Shown here: positions 17,122 to 26,426 of the stretch, piece after piece
Layout of the letters: each line of letters opens with the position of its first letter
Position numbering within the stretch: position 1 is the stretch's first letter
Source: Bradyrhizobium diazoefficiens
Lineage (GTDB): Bacteria > Pseudomonadota > Alphaproteobacteria > Rhizobiales > Xanthobacteraceae
NCBI RefSeq assembly: GCF_016599855.1
Contig: NZ_CP067041.1
Location: 5,022,001-5,086,000, forward strand
Reading direction: 5' to 3'
Length of the DNA: 64,000 bases
Position numbers and translations under genes: made by a program
The notes under the pieces: generated by a model
What the model saw: only the letters and a program-made list of their open reading frames with translations
Databases searched by the model: none
What the model was told of the DNA's origin: nothing

Positions 17122-17132
17122 TATCTGTCAGT
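17107..17132. promoter_or_regulatory. Palindromic operator, probably for the adjacent TetR regulator
   Basis: Two perfect 10-base arms, ACTGACAGAT and ATCTGTCAGT, flank a 6-base centre (TTCAAT). Size and symmetry fit a TetR-family operator. It covers the -35 element of the leftward promoter and lies about 215 bases before purB. Assignment to the neighbouring regulator is inferred from position. Confidence 0.7.
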
Positions 17133-17346
17133 CAATGATCCGTGATTGACAGTTAGTTTTTGAGTCCGACCGGGCGAAGCCTCCGGACCGCAGGGGGCGC
17201 CTGGCGCCCGTCGTCCCCCGCTACCTTGGCTCAGCCGTTTGTTTCGCCTTGCCCGCTCTGGTAAATCACGGCGTAAAAAACATTTTGGCCGGAGCCGCAC
17301 CCCCTCGACCTTTTGGGGGCGCCCGCGCCCCACCTGGAGCCGTCAG

Positions 17347-18654
<1,308 letters not shown>

Positions 18655-18661
18655 TCTTTTC

Positions 18662-18755
18662 CGTCATTCCGGGGCGTGCGTTGCGCGAACCCGGAATCTC
18701 GCGCCACAACATCTGGATTCCGGGTTCGACACTGGCGCGTCGCCCCGGAATGACG
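18662..18755. repeat. REP-like palindrome, family A, copy 1
   Basis: The outer arms CGTCATTCCGGGGCG and CGCCCCGGAATGACG are perfect inverted repeats, with an inner perfect pair GAACCCGGAATC / GATTCCGGGTTC. It fills the gap between purB and the amidohydrolase gene. Related copies lie at 40975 and 48887. It may also act as a bidirectional terminator. Confidence 0.85.
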
Positions 18756-18793
18756 ATACGGTAGCTCAAGAATCCTCAAGAACGGACCCCCCC

Positions 18794-19966
18794 ATGCCCA
18801 TCGTCAACCGCGTCGCCGCTCTCTCCGATGAAATGGCCGCCTGGCGCCATGACTTCCACGAGAACCCCGAGCTGCTCTACGAAGTCCATCGCACCGCGGG
18901 GATCGTCGCCGACCGCTTGCGCGAATTTGGCTGCGACGAGGTGGTGACGGGCATCGGCCGCACCGGCGTGGTCGGCGTGATCCGCGGCCGCAAGTCTGCG
19001 TCCGGCAAGACCATCGGCCTGCGCGCCGACATGGACGCGCTGCCGATCATGGAGACGTCTGGCGTGCCTTACGCCTCGAAGGTCCCCGGCAAGATGCACG
19101 CCTGCGGTCATGATGGCCACACCGCGATGCTGCTCGGCGCCGCCAAATATCTCACCGAGACGCGCAATTTCGACGGCACCGCAGTTCTGATCTTCCAACC
19201 CGCCGAGGAAGGCGGGGGCGGCGGCAAGGCGATGGTCGAGGACGGGCTGATGACGCGCTGGAATATCCAGGAGGTCTACGGCATGCACAACATGCCCGGC
19301 CTGCCCGAAGGCCATTTCGCCACGACTCCCGGCGCGATGCTCGCCTCCTCTGACAACATCCAGATCACGGTCCACGGCAAGGGCGGTCACGCCGGCGCGG
19401 GTCCGCACAAATCCGTCGACAGCGTGCTGATCGGCTCGCAGATCGTGGGCGCGCTGCAGTCGATCGTGGCGCGCAATGTCGATCCGCTGAAGTCAGCGGT
19501 CATCTCGATCACGCAATTCCACTCCGGCACCGCCTTCAACATCATTCCGGAAATTGCCGAGCTCGGCGGCACCGTGCGCACGCTCGATCCGGCGGTGCGC
19601 GATCTCGTCGAACGCCGCATCGGCGAAGTCGCCGACAACGTCGCCCGTGCCTATGGCGGCTCGGCGGAGACCAAGTACACGCGGATGTATCCGGTAACGA
19701 TGAACCATGCGCGCGAGGCCGGCCTTGCCGCCGACGTCGCCCGCGACATCGTCGGCACTGATCGCGTCAACGACAAATTCATCCCCATGATGGGCGCCGA
19801 GGATTTCTCCTTCATGCTGGAAGCGCGTCCCGGCGCAATGGTCCTGGTCGGCATGGGCGACGGCAACGAGTGCCACCACCCGGGCTACATCTTCAACGAC
19901 AACATTCTGGGCCACGGCGCATCGTTCTGGGCGCGCTTGGTCGAGACGAGGATGCCGGCGGGCTAG
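18794..19966 (+). CDS. M20D-family amidohydrolase (hippurate hydrolase-like)
   Basis: A 390-residue metal-dependent amidohydrolase of the M20D group (hippurate hydrolase HipO, IAA-amino-acid hydrolase ILL1, N-acyl-amino-acid deacylases). Motifs: LRADMDALPIME, the metal-binding MHACGHDGHTAMLLGAA, QPAEEGGGGGKAMVEDG, the dimerisation-domain GKGGHAGAGPHKSVD and C-terminal GAEDFSFM. Such enzymes remove acyl groups from N-acyl amino acids. The start is fixed by the family N-terminus; the frame is open further upstream through the repeat. Stand-alone gene; exact substrate uncertain. Confidence 0.92.
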   Translation: MPIVNRVAALSDEMAAWRHDFHENPELLYEVHRTAGIVADRLREFGCDEVVTGIGRTGVVGVIRGRKSASGKTIGLRADMDALPIMETSGVPYASKVPGKMHACGHDGHTAMLLGAAKYLTETRNFDGTAVLIFQPAEEGGGGGKAMVEDGLMTRWNIQEVYGMHNMPGLPEGHFATTPGAMLASSDNIQITVHGKGGHAGAGPHKSVDSVLIGSQIVGALQSIVARNVDPLKSAVISITQFHSGTAFNIIPEIAELGGTVRTLDPAVRDLVERRIGEVADNVARAYGGSAETKYTRMYPVTMNHAREAGLAADVARDIVGTDRVNDKFIPMMGAEDFSFMLEARPGAMVLVGMGDGNECHHPGYIFNDNILGHGASFWARLVETRMPAG

Positions 19967-19978
19967 CTTCGGTCTCGT

Positions 19979-20062
19979 AGGGTGGGCAAAGCGAAAGCGT
20001 GCCCACCACCGCGTTCTCCGCCGGGAATGGTGGGCACGGCGCTTTGCGCCTTTGCCCACCCT
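19979..20062. repeat. REP-like palindrome, family C
   Basis: An imperfect long palindrome with arms beginning AGGGTGGGCAAAGCG and ending TTTGCCCACCCT; GGTGGGCACG and CGTGCCCACC form inner arms. Only one copy is in the window. It lies directly left of the IS110-type element, which suggests it is the insertion target. Confidence 0.75.
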
Positions 20063-20272
20063 TGTCTTAGCGGGCTGGATTAGAATGGGCTCGTTCCGTG
20101 AGGAATGGCCCAGCCCGGGTGGCCGCCCGGGCTGGGCCGCCGATCGATCGGATCGATGCCCACCGAAGCCTTGAGGGCTGCGTTTCGTAGCAAGATCGCG
20201 GTCGGCACTTCATCGGGACCCGGATGGTTGAACGAACTTCAGGTTCGCACAGACAAGGGAGGGTCGAGGAAG
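20063..20272 (+). ncRNA. Candidate bridge RNA region of the IS110 left end
   Basis: In IS110-group elements the non-coding stretch before the transposase is known to encode a bridge RNA that pairs with target and donor DNA. This 210-base stretch has the right place and size. It contains a perfect 13-bp stem (20107-20119 with 20126-20138, GGCCCAGCCCGGG / CCCGGGCTGGGCC) with a 6-base loop. The RNA itself, its loops and ends are inferred, not seen. Confidence 0.3.
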
Positions 20273-21253
20273 ATGGCCAAGCGTATCACGATCTGTGCCG
20301 GGATCGATACCGGCAAACGTAAGCTCGATGTGGCGCTCGACGGTAGTCTGGAGCGGATCCAGGTCGATAATAAACCGGAAGGCTATGCAGTGCTGCTGGA
20401 GTGGCTGCGGCGCCACAAGGTCAGGCGGGTCGGAATCGAGGCAAGCGGCGGCTATGAGCAGGCTATCGTCGCCGAGCTGCGGCGCCAACGGTTTGTGGTC
20501 GTCGTGTTTCAGCCGGCCCAGGTGCGCGCTTATGCCGAGTTCCACCAGCAGCGCGCCAAGAACGACAAGATCGATGCCGCGCTGATTGCGGCCTGCACCG
20601 CGGCGGTCAAGAAGATCCATCCCGCTCCCGACCCCCGGCTGCTGCCCTTTGCCGAGCATCTGACGATGATCGATCAGATCACGGAGGACATTGCCCGGCT
20701 GAAGAACCGGCTCGAGAGCTGCCGCAACGAGCGTTTCCAGACGCTCTGGAAGGAGCAGATTGCCCAGATTGCCCTCTTGGCCAAGCACAAGCGCGCCGAG
20801 CTCAAGGCTCTGGTCGCAGCGATCCGCAAGCATCGCGATCTCGCTGCACGGCTCGATCTGATCGAGAGCGTCGCTGGCAGCGGCCTGCCGACTGCGGTTG
20901 CTGTCCTGGTCCGGATGCCGGAGATCGGCCAAATCACGCGAGAGCAAGCCGCAGCCCTCGCGGGGCTTGCGCCCTACGATGACGACAGCGGCGATCGCGT
21001 CGGCGTCCGTCACATCGAAGGCGGCCGCGAACGCCTGCGACGGGCGCTCTACAACGCCGCGCTACCGGCATCCTTCCGCTGGAACCCGCAGCTCATGGCT
21101 CTGTACCAAAGGTTGATCGCTGCCGGTAAGGGCCACAAGGTCGCGCTCATCGCCTGCGCCAGGAAGCTGCTCGTCATCATCAACGCCGTCGTCGCCCGCG
21201 GCACATCGTGGTCAGCCGACCCTCCTGCAACTGCGAGGGCGTCAGCCATCTGA
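20273..21253 (+). CDS. IS110-family transposase (DEDD recombinase)
   Basis: A 326-residue transposase. The N-terminal DEDD RuvC-like domain begins ICAGIDTGKRKLDVALDG (first Asp), then IEASGGYEQAIV (Glu) and QRAKNDKIDAALIA (paired Asp). The C-terminal Transposase_20 domain has ESVAGSGLPTAVAVLVRMPE, ALAGLAPYDDDSGDRVG and the conserved serine region ALYNAALPASFRW. All expected blocks are present, so it is probably functional. GAGG precedes the ATG at 20273; the frame extends upstream without a plausible start. It acts by RNA-guided DNA recombination in the studied members of this family. Confidence 0.93.
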   Translation: MAKRITICAGIDTGKRKLDVALDGSLERIQVDNKPEGYAVLLEWLRRHKVRRVGIEASGGYEQAIVAELRRQRFVVVVFQPAQVRAYAEFHQQRAKNDKIDAALIAACTAAVKKIHPAPDPRLLPFAEHLTMIDQITEDIARLKNRLESCRNERFQTLWKEQIAQIALLAKHKRAELKALVAAIRKHRDLAARLDLIESVAGSGLPTAVAVLVRMPEIGQITREQAAALAGLAPYDDDSGDRVGVRHIEGGRERLRRALYNAALPASFRWNPQLMALYQRLIAAGKGHKVALIACARKLLVIINAVVARGTSWSADPPATARASAI

Positions 21254-21555
21254 TCCTGTTTCTTTGTTCGGCCGAAGCACCGTTTCTTCGTCCCGACCTG
21301 CCGTGCCAACGACGCCGCGCGCCGCGGCCGTCAAGGCTGGCCGTCGCTCCGGCCGCGCCCTAACTCCGCTGTCGCCAGGCCACGCCTTGACGGCCGCAAG
21401 CACGGCGTCATCCTCGCGAAAGTCAGGGCGTCGCTTTAATGGTTGCTACGGCAGCGTCTCCTGGCATGCCGGCGTTCCAGTCGCTGACGAACGTCAATCC
21501 GTCAACCCGGACATAGGCATGACAAGTCTTCGCCGCGAGCGCGACGTTCTCTCAC
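21254..21555. other. Gene-free stretch right of the IS110 transposase
   Basis: About 300 bases between the transposase stop and the stop of the acyl-CoA synthetase. It must contain the right end of the element. I see no gene, no terminal repeat and no second half of the palindrome found on the left. Confidence 0.5.
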
Positions 21556-23463
21556 TTACGCCTGCACCACCTCGTGCCGCATCACGAATGGCGCAAGCAG
21601 CGTGTGCACTTCGCCGGCGACGACATCGCGCTGGTCCGGAGGCAGCCCCGCGAGCGCGACGGTCGCGATCGAGCCGTGGCTGCCATGGGCGCCGACCTTC
21701 ACCTTGCAGTCGATGCCGCGCGCGACGAGCGGCGACAGCACTTTGCTGAACACGCGCTCGGCCGCGTCCCAGCGCAGCTGCGGCTTGAACACCTTGCCGA
21801 CGCCGGTCAGCGGCATCGGATCGATCGGAATGATTTGCACCGGAACGGCCGCGCGCTCCGGCGTGCGCTCGCGCACCCACGCCTCGAGCTCACCCGGCTC
21901 GACGGACGCGCCAGGCTTCAGCTGCACATAGCCCACCGGCAACTCGCCGGCATAGGCATCCGGCTGGCCGACCACCGCGGCAAAACCGACGGCGGGATGG
22001 CGGAACATGATCTCCTCGATCGGCGCCGGGTCGATGTTGTGGCCGCCGCGGATCACGAGGTCCTTGGCACGGCCGGTGATCCAGAGATAGCCGTCGGCGT
22101 CGAGCCGACCGAGATCGCCGGAATTGACCCAGACCTCGTCGACGAAGGCGCCGTTGTTGTGCTCGTCGTTGAGATAGCCGCCGAACACGCCCGGCCCGGC
22201 CATGATGACGACGCCGATCTCGTCCGGCTTGCAGTCGCGGATCAGACGGCCGTCAGCATCGAGCTGCACGATGCGGACACGCGCGTAAGGCATGGGAAGG
22301 CCGACCGAGCCCAGCCGGATCGGCCGTGACGGATAGGCGAGCGTGTGCACGCTCGAGGTCTCGGTCATACCGTAGACCTCGACCACCGGCAGTTTGAGCT
22401 TCTCCTGGATCGCAGATCCCACGGCAACGGGAATCGCCGAGCCGCCGCCGGCGGCGTATTTCAGGCTGGAGATGTCGGCACTCCCGGCTGGCACGGCGAG
22501 CGCTGCGGCGAGCACCGTCGGCACGCTCGACAGCGCTTCCGGCCTGAAGCGCTCGACCAGCCCCCAAATGTTCTTCACCGCATTCGGATTGCGCCAGCCG
22601 CTCGGCGACAGCACGACCAACGAGCCGCCGCTCGACAGTGTCAGCAGCACCTGCGTCAGCGACCCGCCGACGTGGAACAGCGGCATGCCGAACAGAATGT
22701 TGGCGCCGGGCTTCGGCTTCAGCAGCAGATTGAGCGCCCAGGCCTGGTACACCTGATTGGCATGGGTGTGGCGCACCAGCTTTGGCGTGCCGGTGGTGCC
22801 GCCGGTGTGGAAATAGGCGGCGATGTCACCGCGCGCGATCTTGCGCCCGCTGATGAGCCGGTCGGACGGCTGCTGCTTGATCAGGCCGTTGAACGCGAAA
22901 ATTCCGTTTGCCGGATCGCCGCCGCCAGCCACCTGCACGATCGCCTTGAGGTGCTTGAGTTGCGGGCGGATCTGCTCGACCTTCTGCCAGATATCGGTGC
23001 CCGGCATCGGCCCGAGCGCCACCAGGATTTTCGTGCCCGCCGCTTCCAGGATTTCCGCGATCTGGTGCGGCTCGAGCAGCGGGTTGACGGGATTGGCGAT
23101 GCCGGCGGCCTCCGCACCGAACAGCGTCACGAAGGCGTCCGGCAGCAGCGGCAGCATGAAGGAGATGACATCGCCCTTCTCCGCGCCGAGCGCGTGAAAC
23201 ATGTTGGCGGCCTGCGTGACGCGCGCGATGAAGTCGCGGTAGGTGACGACGAGAGGCGCGTCGGCCGGATCGGCGTTTTGCAGAAACTGGATCGCCGCCA
23301 CGACGGGGTTGCGCGCAGCTCCGAGCTTGATGGCATCATAGGTGCTCTCGGCCGCGACGCGGTCGGCGTAAGGGACCTGCTCGAAGGCCCGGACCTCCTC
23401 GTCCGTCAGAAGCTCCGGATAGTCGTTGCCGATGAGCCGATCGAGCGCGTGGATGCTCGCCAT
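21556..23463 (-). CDS. Acyl-CoA synthetase (AMP-forming, ANL superfamily)
   Basis: A 635-residue AMP-forming ligase that activates a carboxylic acid to its CoA thioester. Core motifs: the P-loop-like YFHTGGTTGTPKLVRHTH, VEVYGMTETSS, the adenylate-binding VWVNSGDLGRLDADGYLWIT and the hinge/C-domain GRAKDLVIRGGHNIDP. The lysine near the end, PLTGVGKVFKPQLR, is the expected catalytic lysine. An extra ~40 residues follow the usual C-terminus. Medium- or long-chain or aromatic acids are possible substrates; no pathway neighbours help. A palindrome just upstream may be its operator. Confidence 0.9.
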   Translation of the reverse strand: MASIHALDRLIGNDYPELLTDEEVRAFEQVPYADRVAAESTYDAIKLGAARNPVVAAIQFLQNADPADAPLVVTYRDFIARVTQAANMFHALGAEKGDVISFMLPLLPDAFVTLFGAEAAGIANPVNPLLEPHQIAEILEAAGTKILVALGPMPGTDIWQKVEQIRPQLKHLKAIVQVAGGGDPANGIFAFNGLIKQQPSDRLISGRKIARGDIAAYFHTGGTTGTPKLVRHTHANQVYQAWALNLLLKPKPGANILFGMPLFHVGGSLTQVLLTLSSGGSLVVLSPSGWRNPNAVKNIWGLVERFRPEALSSVPTVLAAALAVPAGSADISSLKYAAGGGSAIPVAVGSAIQEKLKLPVVEVYGMTETSSVHTLAYPSRPIRLGSVGLPMPYARVRIVQLDADGRLIRDCKPDEIGVVIMAGPGVFGGYLNDEHNNGAFVDEVWVNSGDLGRLDADGYLWITGRAKDLVIRGGHNIDPAPIEEIMFRHPAVGFAAVVGQPDAYAGELPVGYVQLKPGASVEPGELEAWVRERTPERAAVPVQIIPIDPMPLTGVGKVFKPQLRWDAAERVFSKVLSPLVARGIDCKVKVGAHGSHGSIATVALAGLPPDQRDVVAGEVHTLLAPFVMRHEVVQA

Positions 23464-23850
23464 TGATTCCGTCCTCCCTCAGATGTCGTCCCTCGCCGCC
23501 CGTCTTTTTGACATTTGGTACGGCGGCGCCTCGACCGATGGTCGGTCGACGAGATCACAATGATGGATGAGTTGGCGTTCGTCTATTGCCGACCGGCTGC
23601 GACCGCGCGCCCGCCGCGGCGCGGCGCGCCCAGGTCCGTCCACGACCCTCGGGGCCCCTAGCCCCGAATCACGGGCGCGCCGAGGCCTTACGCGCAACCA
23701 ACGGACAATTGCCGAAACGCCCGATCAGGCTAAAATTTGCCTCTTGCGACATGACGGCCGAAGGCTTCATTCAAGCGGTCGTCATTCGATTTCGGCTATA
23801 CGTGTCGAGCATACCGACCAGGACTGAAGGCCTTACGCGGGGTTAGTACC
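23464..23850. other. Gene-free divergent control region
   Basis: Roughly 390 bases between the divergent acyl-CoA synthetase and cyclic-nucleotide-binding genes. No convincing gene is present. It should hold both promoters; the only clear element is the palindrome at 23531-23549. Confidence 0.5.
23531..23549. promoter_or_regulatory. Short palindrome, possible operator of the acyl-CoA synthetase
   Basis: TCGACCGA and TCGGTCGA are perfect 8-base inverted arms around TGG, 68 bases before the acyl-CoA synthetase start. Such ACCGA/TCGGT palindromes can be operators of fatty-acid TetR-type repressors. Identity of the regulator is unknown. Confidence 0.35.
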
Positions 23851-24657
23851 ATGCCGTCCGGCAGCGCAGACATTTCGTCGATCCTCGACCGCATTCTGGA
23901 TGCGGCCACGGACAACCTCAGGATCGCGAAGATCCTGGTCCAGATGGGACTGGACCCCAACAACGTCACCTGGGATGCGATCTTCAACCGGCTGCTGGAG
24001 ATCTTCGTCCACAACATCACCCTGGCCAACATGTTCGCCGCGGTCGGCGCCGGCTTCTTCGTCGCCACCCTCCTGATGCGGACGATGGTGCCGCTCCGGG
24101 TCGCCAACATGATCGGCTGCGCGTTCTTCGCCATGTTCGGCGCGCTCTCGGCCAACGTCTCGACGTTCCTGCTGTACCTGCTGTTGCTCCCGATCAACGC
24201 CTTGCGCCTGCGGCAGATGCTCAAGCTGGTCAAGAAGGCGCGCCATGCGGCCGAAGGCGACATGTCGATTGAGTGGCTCAAGCCGTTCATGACCGAGCGC
24301 AAATACCGCCATGGCGACACGCTCTTCAAACTGGGCGATCCAGCCAATGAGATGCTCCTCACGGTCACCGGCAAATTCCTGGTCAAGGAGATCAATGTCG
24401 AGATCGGTCCTGGCGCTCTCATGGGAGAGCTCGGCTTCCTCACGCCCGACAACCGGCGTACCGGAACGATCGAATGCATCGAAGACGGACAGGTGCTGAC
24501 GATTACCTATGACCGGCTGCTCGAGATCTACTTTCAGGATCCGCAGTTCGGCTATTATTTCCTGGTGCTGACCAGCCAGCGCCTCTTGCAAAACATCGAT
24601 CGCTTGCAGAATCAGCTGGCCGCCGCACGGGCGGCGACCGCGAACCGGATCGCGTGA
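23851..24657 (+). CDS. Membrane protein with C-terminal cyclic-nucleotide-binding-like domain
   Basis: A 268-residue protein. Residues ~50-120 contain hydrophobic segments (MFAAVGAGFFVATLLMRTMV, VANMIGCAFFAMFGAL, FLLYLLLLPINALRL), giving about three transmembrane helices. Residues ~150-245 resemble a cNMP-binding fold (KYRHGDTLFKLGDPANEMLL, then PGALMGELGFLTPDNRRT). The order of helices then cNMP domain is that of Popeye-domain proteins rather than ion channels or Crp. The phosphate-binding cassette GELGFLTPDNRRT keeps G-E and R. Ligand and partners are unknown. Confidence 0.75.
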   Translation: MPSGSADISSILDRILDAATDNLRIAKILVQMGLDPNNVTWDAIFNRLLEIFVHNITLANMFAAVGAGFFVATLLMRTMVPLRVANMIGCAFFAMFGALSANVSTFLLYLLLLPINALRLRQMLKLVKKARHAAEGDMSIEWLKPFMTERKYRHGDTLFKLGDPANEMLLTVTGKFLVKEINVEIGPGALMGELGFLTPDNRRTGTIECIEDGQVLTITYDRLLEIYFQDPQFGYYFLVLTSQRLLQNIDRLQNQLAAARAATANRIA

Positions 24658-25003
24658 ACCGGCTCCAAGGTCCGCTCGATGCTGTCTTCCGCCGGCAGGA
24701 ACCCTTCCTGAGGTTGCCTGTTGGTCCTCTGATTTCTGCGGTGGGACACCGGGGCCACCATCGGAGCATGGTAACTCAGCAGAACCACAAGCCCAGCCTT
24801 TCCGAGGTCATCTACCGGCTGGTTGAACTCGGACCTGCGATGGGATTTGCTCGATGGCCCTGAAGAGTTCGAGCGCGTGCGCATTGATCGGCCCAAGCAC
24901 GGACGGTAAGCGCGGAAGGTCGGTCCCAAAATAACCTGAGCAAAAGTAACCTGAGCAATGTGAGGCCGCCAGCATTGGGCGACCCAAATGACGAGGACGA
25001 GCG
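24658..25003. other. Gene-free stretch
   Basis: About 345 bases without a convincing gene. It contains a two-copy direct repeat (24932-24958) and is otherwise featureless to me. Confidence 0.45.
24932..24958. repeat. Two-copy 15-base direct repeat
   Basis: TAACCTGAGCAA occurs at 24932 and again at 24947, a tandem period of 15 bases, 46 bases before the start of the small gene at 25004. It could be replication slippage or a regulator site. Confidence 0.6.
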
Positions 25004-25177
25004 ATGAAACAGCAATTCCAGTCGCCCGCGGTGAAAGCGGCGAACAAACTGTTCAAGCCGGTCGCGGAGAAAGTCGCGACGGAGTACGAAAAAGCGCAAC
25101 AGGCGCTCCATGCCAATCGGGAACGGTTGAAAGCTGAACGGTTGGCGAGAGACGCCGAGCGACGCGAATCGGACTAG
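25004..25177 (+). CDS. Small coiled-coil-like protein
   Basis: A 57-residue charged protein starting MKQQFQSPAVKAANKLFKPV, with a helical, Glu/Arg/Ala-rich second half (KAQQALHANRERLKAERLAR). GAGGACGAG is just before the ATG. No family is recognised. It overlaps the end of the convergent gene at 25174 by four bases. Confidence 0.55.
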   Translation: MKQQFQSPAVKAANKLFKPVAEKVATEYEKAQQALHANRERLKAERLARDAERRESD

Positions 25178-25386
25178 AGCATCGAAAGCACAACGATGCC
25201 GTCTTCAAGCTCCCCCGACGCGAGCCGGGCACGCGCCAGACGCTCGAACTCGGTTCGATGCTTCTGCAGGTAACTGAAAGCCTGTTTCTGCGTGCTGAAC
25301 GTGGTCGCAAGCCGGCACATCTGTCGATTTGCGCCAAACGCGAGAAAGAAGGTGATCGTTCCGTGATCCGGCTTGAGTCTAGGCAC
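25174..25386 (-). CDS. Small conserved-looking hypothetical protein
   Basis: About 70 residues, with an ordered region FFLAFGANRQMCRLATTFST and QKHRTEFERLARARLASGEL. I choose the second GTG (25386), because GGAG lies ten bases before it, whereas it is only one base from the GTG at 25395. No family is recognised; the amino-acid composition looks like real coding sequence. Confidence 0.5.
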   Translation of the reverse strand: MPRLKPDHGTITFFLAFGANRQMCRLATTFSTQKQAFSYLQKHRTEFERLARARLASGELEDGIVVLSML

Positions 25387-25446
25387 GACCTGCACGCTCC
25401 GGCATGTGAGGGCCCCTCAAACCTCCGTCGACGGTTTTGACGACTT

Positions 25447-25689
25447 CTATGATGACGGCTTTCTCGAGCGTCTCTTCGGCGCCGGCGCAGGCGAAGTCGT
25501 CCGAAGGGCTGCGTCAGCCGCTTCCTTGGCCTCGCGTATCTCCCGAAGTCGCGTCATGTTCGCGCGAACCGCGAGGGACTGCTTTTCGACATCCGCTAAT
25601 GCTCGCGCGCCCTCTTCGGCCGCCAAGCGCTTGCGGTCGGACCGCGCGATACCTTCAGGTGAAGGCTCTGCCGATTTCCTGGCACTCAT
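25447..25689 (-). CDS. Small charged helical protein
   Basis: 80 residues rich in Ala, Glu, Arg and Lys, e.g. RSDRKRLAAEEGARALADVE and RANMTRLREIREAKEAADAA, ending in a basic Pro/Ser tail. It is likely one long helix. GAGGAG and GAAGG lie before the ATG at 25689. No family is recognised. It is on the same strand as the cold-shock gene 96 bases upstream. Confidence 0.5.
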   Translation of the reverse strand: MSARKSAEPSPEGIARSDRKRLAAEEGARALADVEKQSLAVRANMTRLREIREAKEAADAALRTTSPAPAPKRRSRKPSS

Positions 25690-25717
25690 CCTTCACACCG
25701 CTCCTCAATGGACGAAA

Positions 25718-25777
25718 CCCGCTCAATCCGGGGATCGAGCGGGCACAACGCCGTTTCAGTACATCCGTGAAACGGCG
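25718..25777 (-). terminator. Paired hairpins after the cold-shock gene
   Basis: Two stems follow the csp stop on the minus strand: CGCCGTTTCA / TGAAACGGCG (25749-25777) and CCCGCTC / GAGCGGG (25718-25743). The second is followed by GTTTCGT on the minus strand, a weak T-run. They probably end or stabilise the csp transcript. Confidence 0.5.
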
Positions 25778-25785
25778 CGCCGATA

Positions 25786-25995
25786 TCAGGCCAGCGAGAG
25801 GTTCTCGGCGCTGACTTTGCCGCGCATCTTGTCGGTCTTGGCTTCAAAATTGACCTTTTGGCCCTCACCGAGACCGGCAAGACCGGCGCGCTCGACAGCG
25901 CTGATGTGAACGAACACATCATTGCCGCCGTCATCCGGCTGAATGAATCCGAAGCCCTTTTGGGCGTTGAACCACTTAACGGTACCTGTCGTCAT
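25786..25995 (-). CDS. Cold-shock domain protein (CspA family)
   Basis: A 69-residue single cold-shock domain. RNP1 (KGFGFIQP) and RNP2 (VFVHISAV) are intact after [12 protein letters not shown]. It binds single-stranded nucleic acid and melts RNA structure as a chaperone; many rhizobial copies are not cold-induced. GGAGAAGAG lies directly before the ATG. Hairpins after the stop probably terminate the transcript. Confidence 0.95.
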   Translation of the reverse strand: MTTGTVKWFNAQKGFGFIQPDDGGNDVFVHISAVERAGLAGLGEGQKVNFEAKTDKMRGKVSAENLSLA

Positions 25996-26240
25996 CTCTC
26001 TTCTCCAAAGCGCGCAAGCGCATGTCGCGCGACAATCACGCGATAGTCTTCAACTTCGACGATGTCTTTGGAAAAGGAGCCCGCGGGCGCATTCAACAAG
26101 GCACAGCGGCTGATCGAACCCCGCCAATATATATCATCTTCAGGAATTTGCAAGGAAAGAATGCCATCCGCCTCAACCAGCCGATTGTCGCGCCTGATCA
26201 AGAGAGTTTCCTGTCGAAGTGCAAGCAGCTCTTTATCGAT
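25992..26240 (-). pseudogene. Possible gene remnant upstream of the cold-shock gene
   Basis: A minus-strand frame without a start codon that reads coherently: ALRQETLLIRRDNRLVEADG, LQIPEDDIYWRGSISRCALL and [20 protein letters not shown]. Its stop overlaps the csp ATG. Another frame just upstream reads TAQELHRDVEDVSGDMRRGF, as if one gene were broken by a frameshift near 26240. Judged only by eye from composition. Confidence 0.25.
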
Positions 26241-26426
26241 TGACAGGGCTCCGCGACGGTGGTCACGTCGGCGCCAACAAGCTGCGTCGCCGTGACGGAT
26301 AGACCGGCTTGTCCAAAGCCGCGACGCATGTCGCCGCTGACATCCTCGACATCGCGATGAAGCTCCTGCGCAGTTGGCTGCCATGCAGGACGTGCCACGA
26401 TTTGCAGCCCCAGCGAGGAGGATTGA

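Larger units (their letters stand above)
20063..21300 (+). mobile_element. IS110-family insertion sequence (approximate limits)
   Basis: An IS110-type transposase gene with about 210 bases of non-coding DNA on its left side. IS110 elements carry no obvious terminal inverted repeats and make little or no target duplication, so the ends cannot be fixed from sequence alone. The left limit is set at the end of the REP-like palindrome; the right limit is a guess shortly after the stop codon. Confidence 0.6.

Noticed and set aside
17239..17267. TTGTTT-N17-TAAATC before purB as a promoter
   Set aside because: Both boxes match only about half of consensus; not enough to call.
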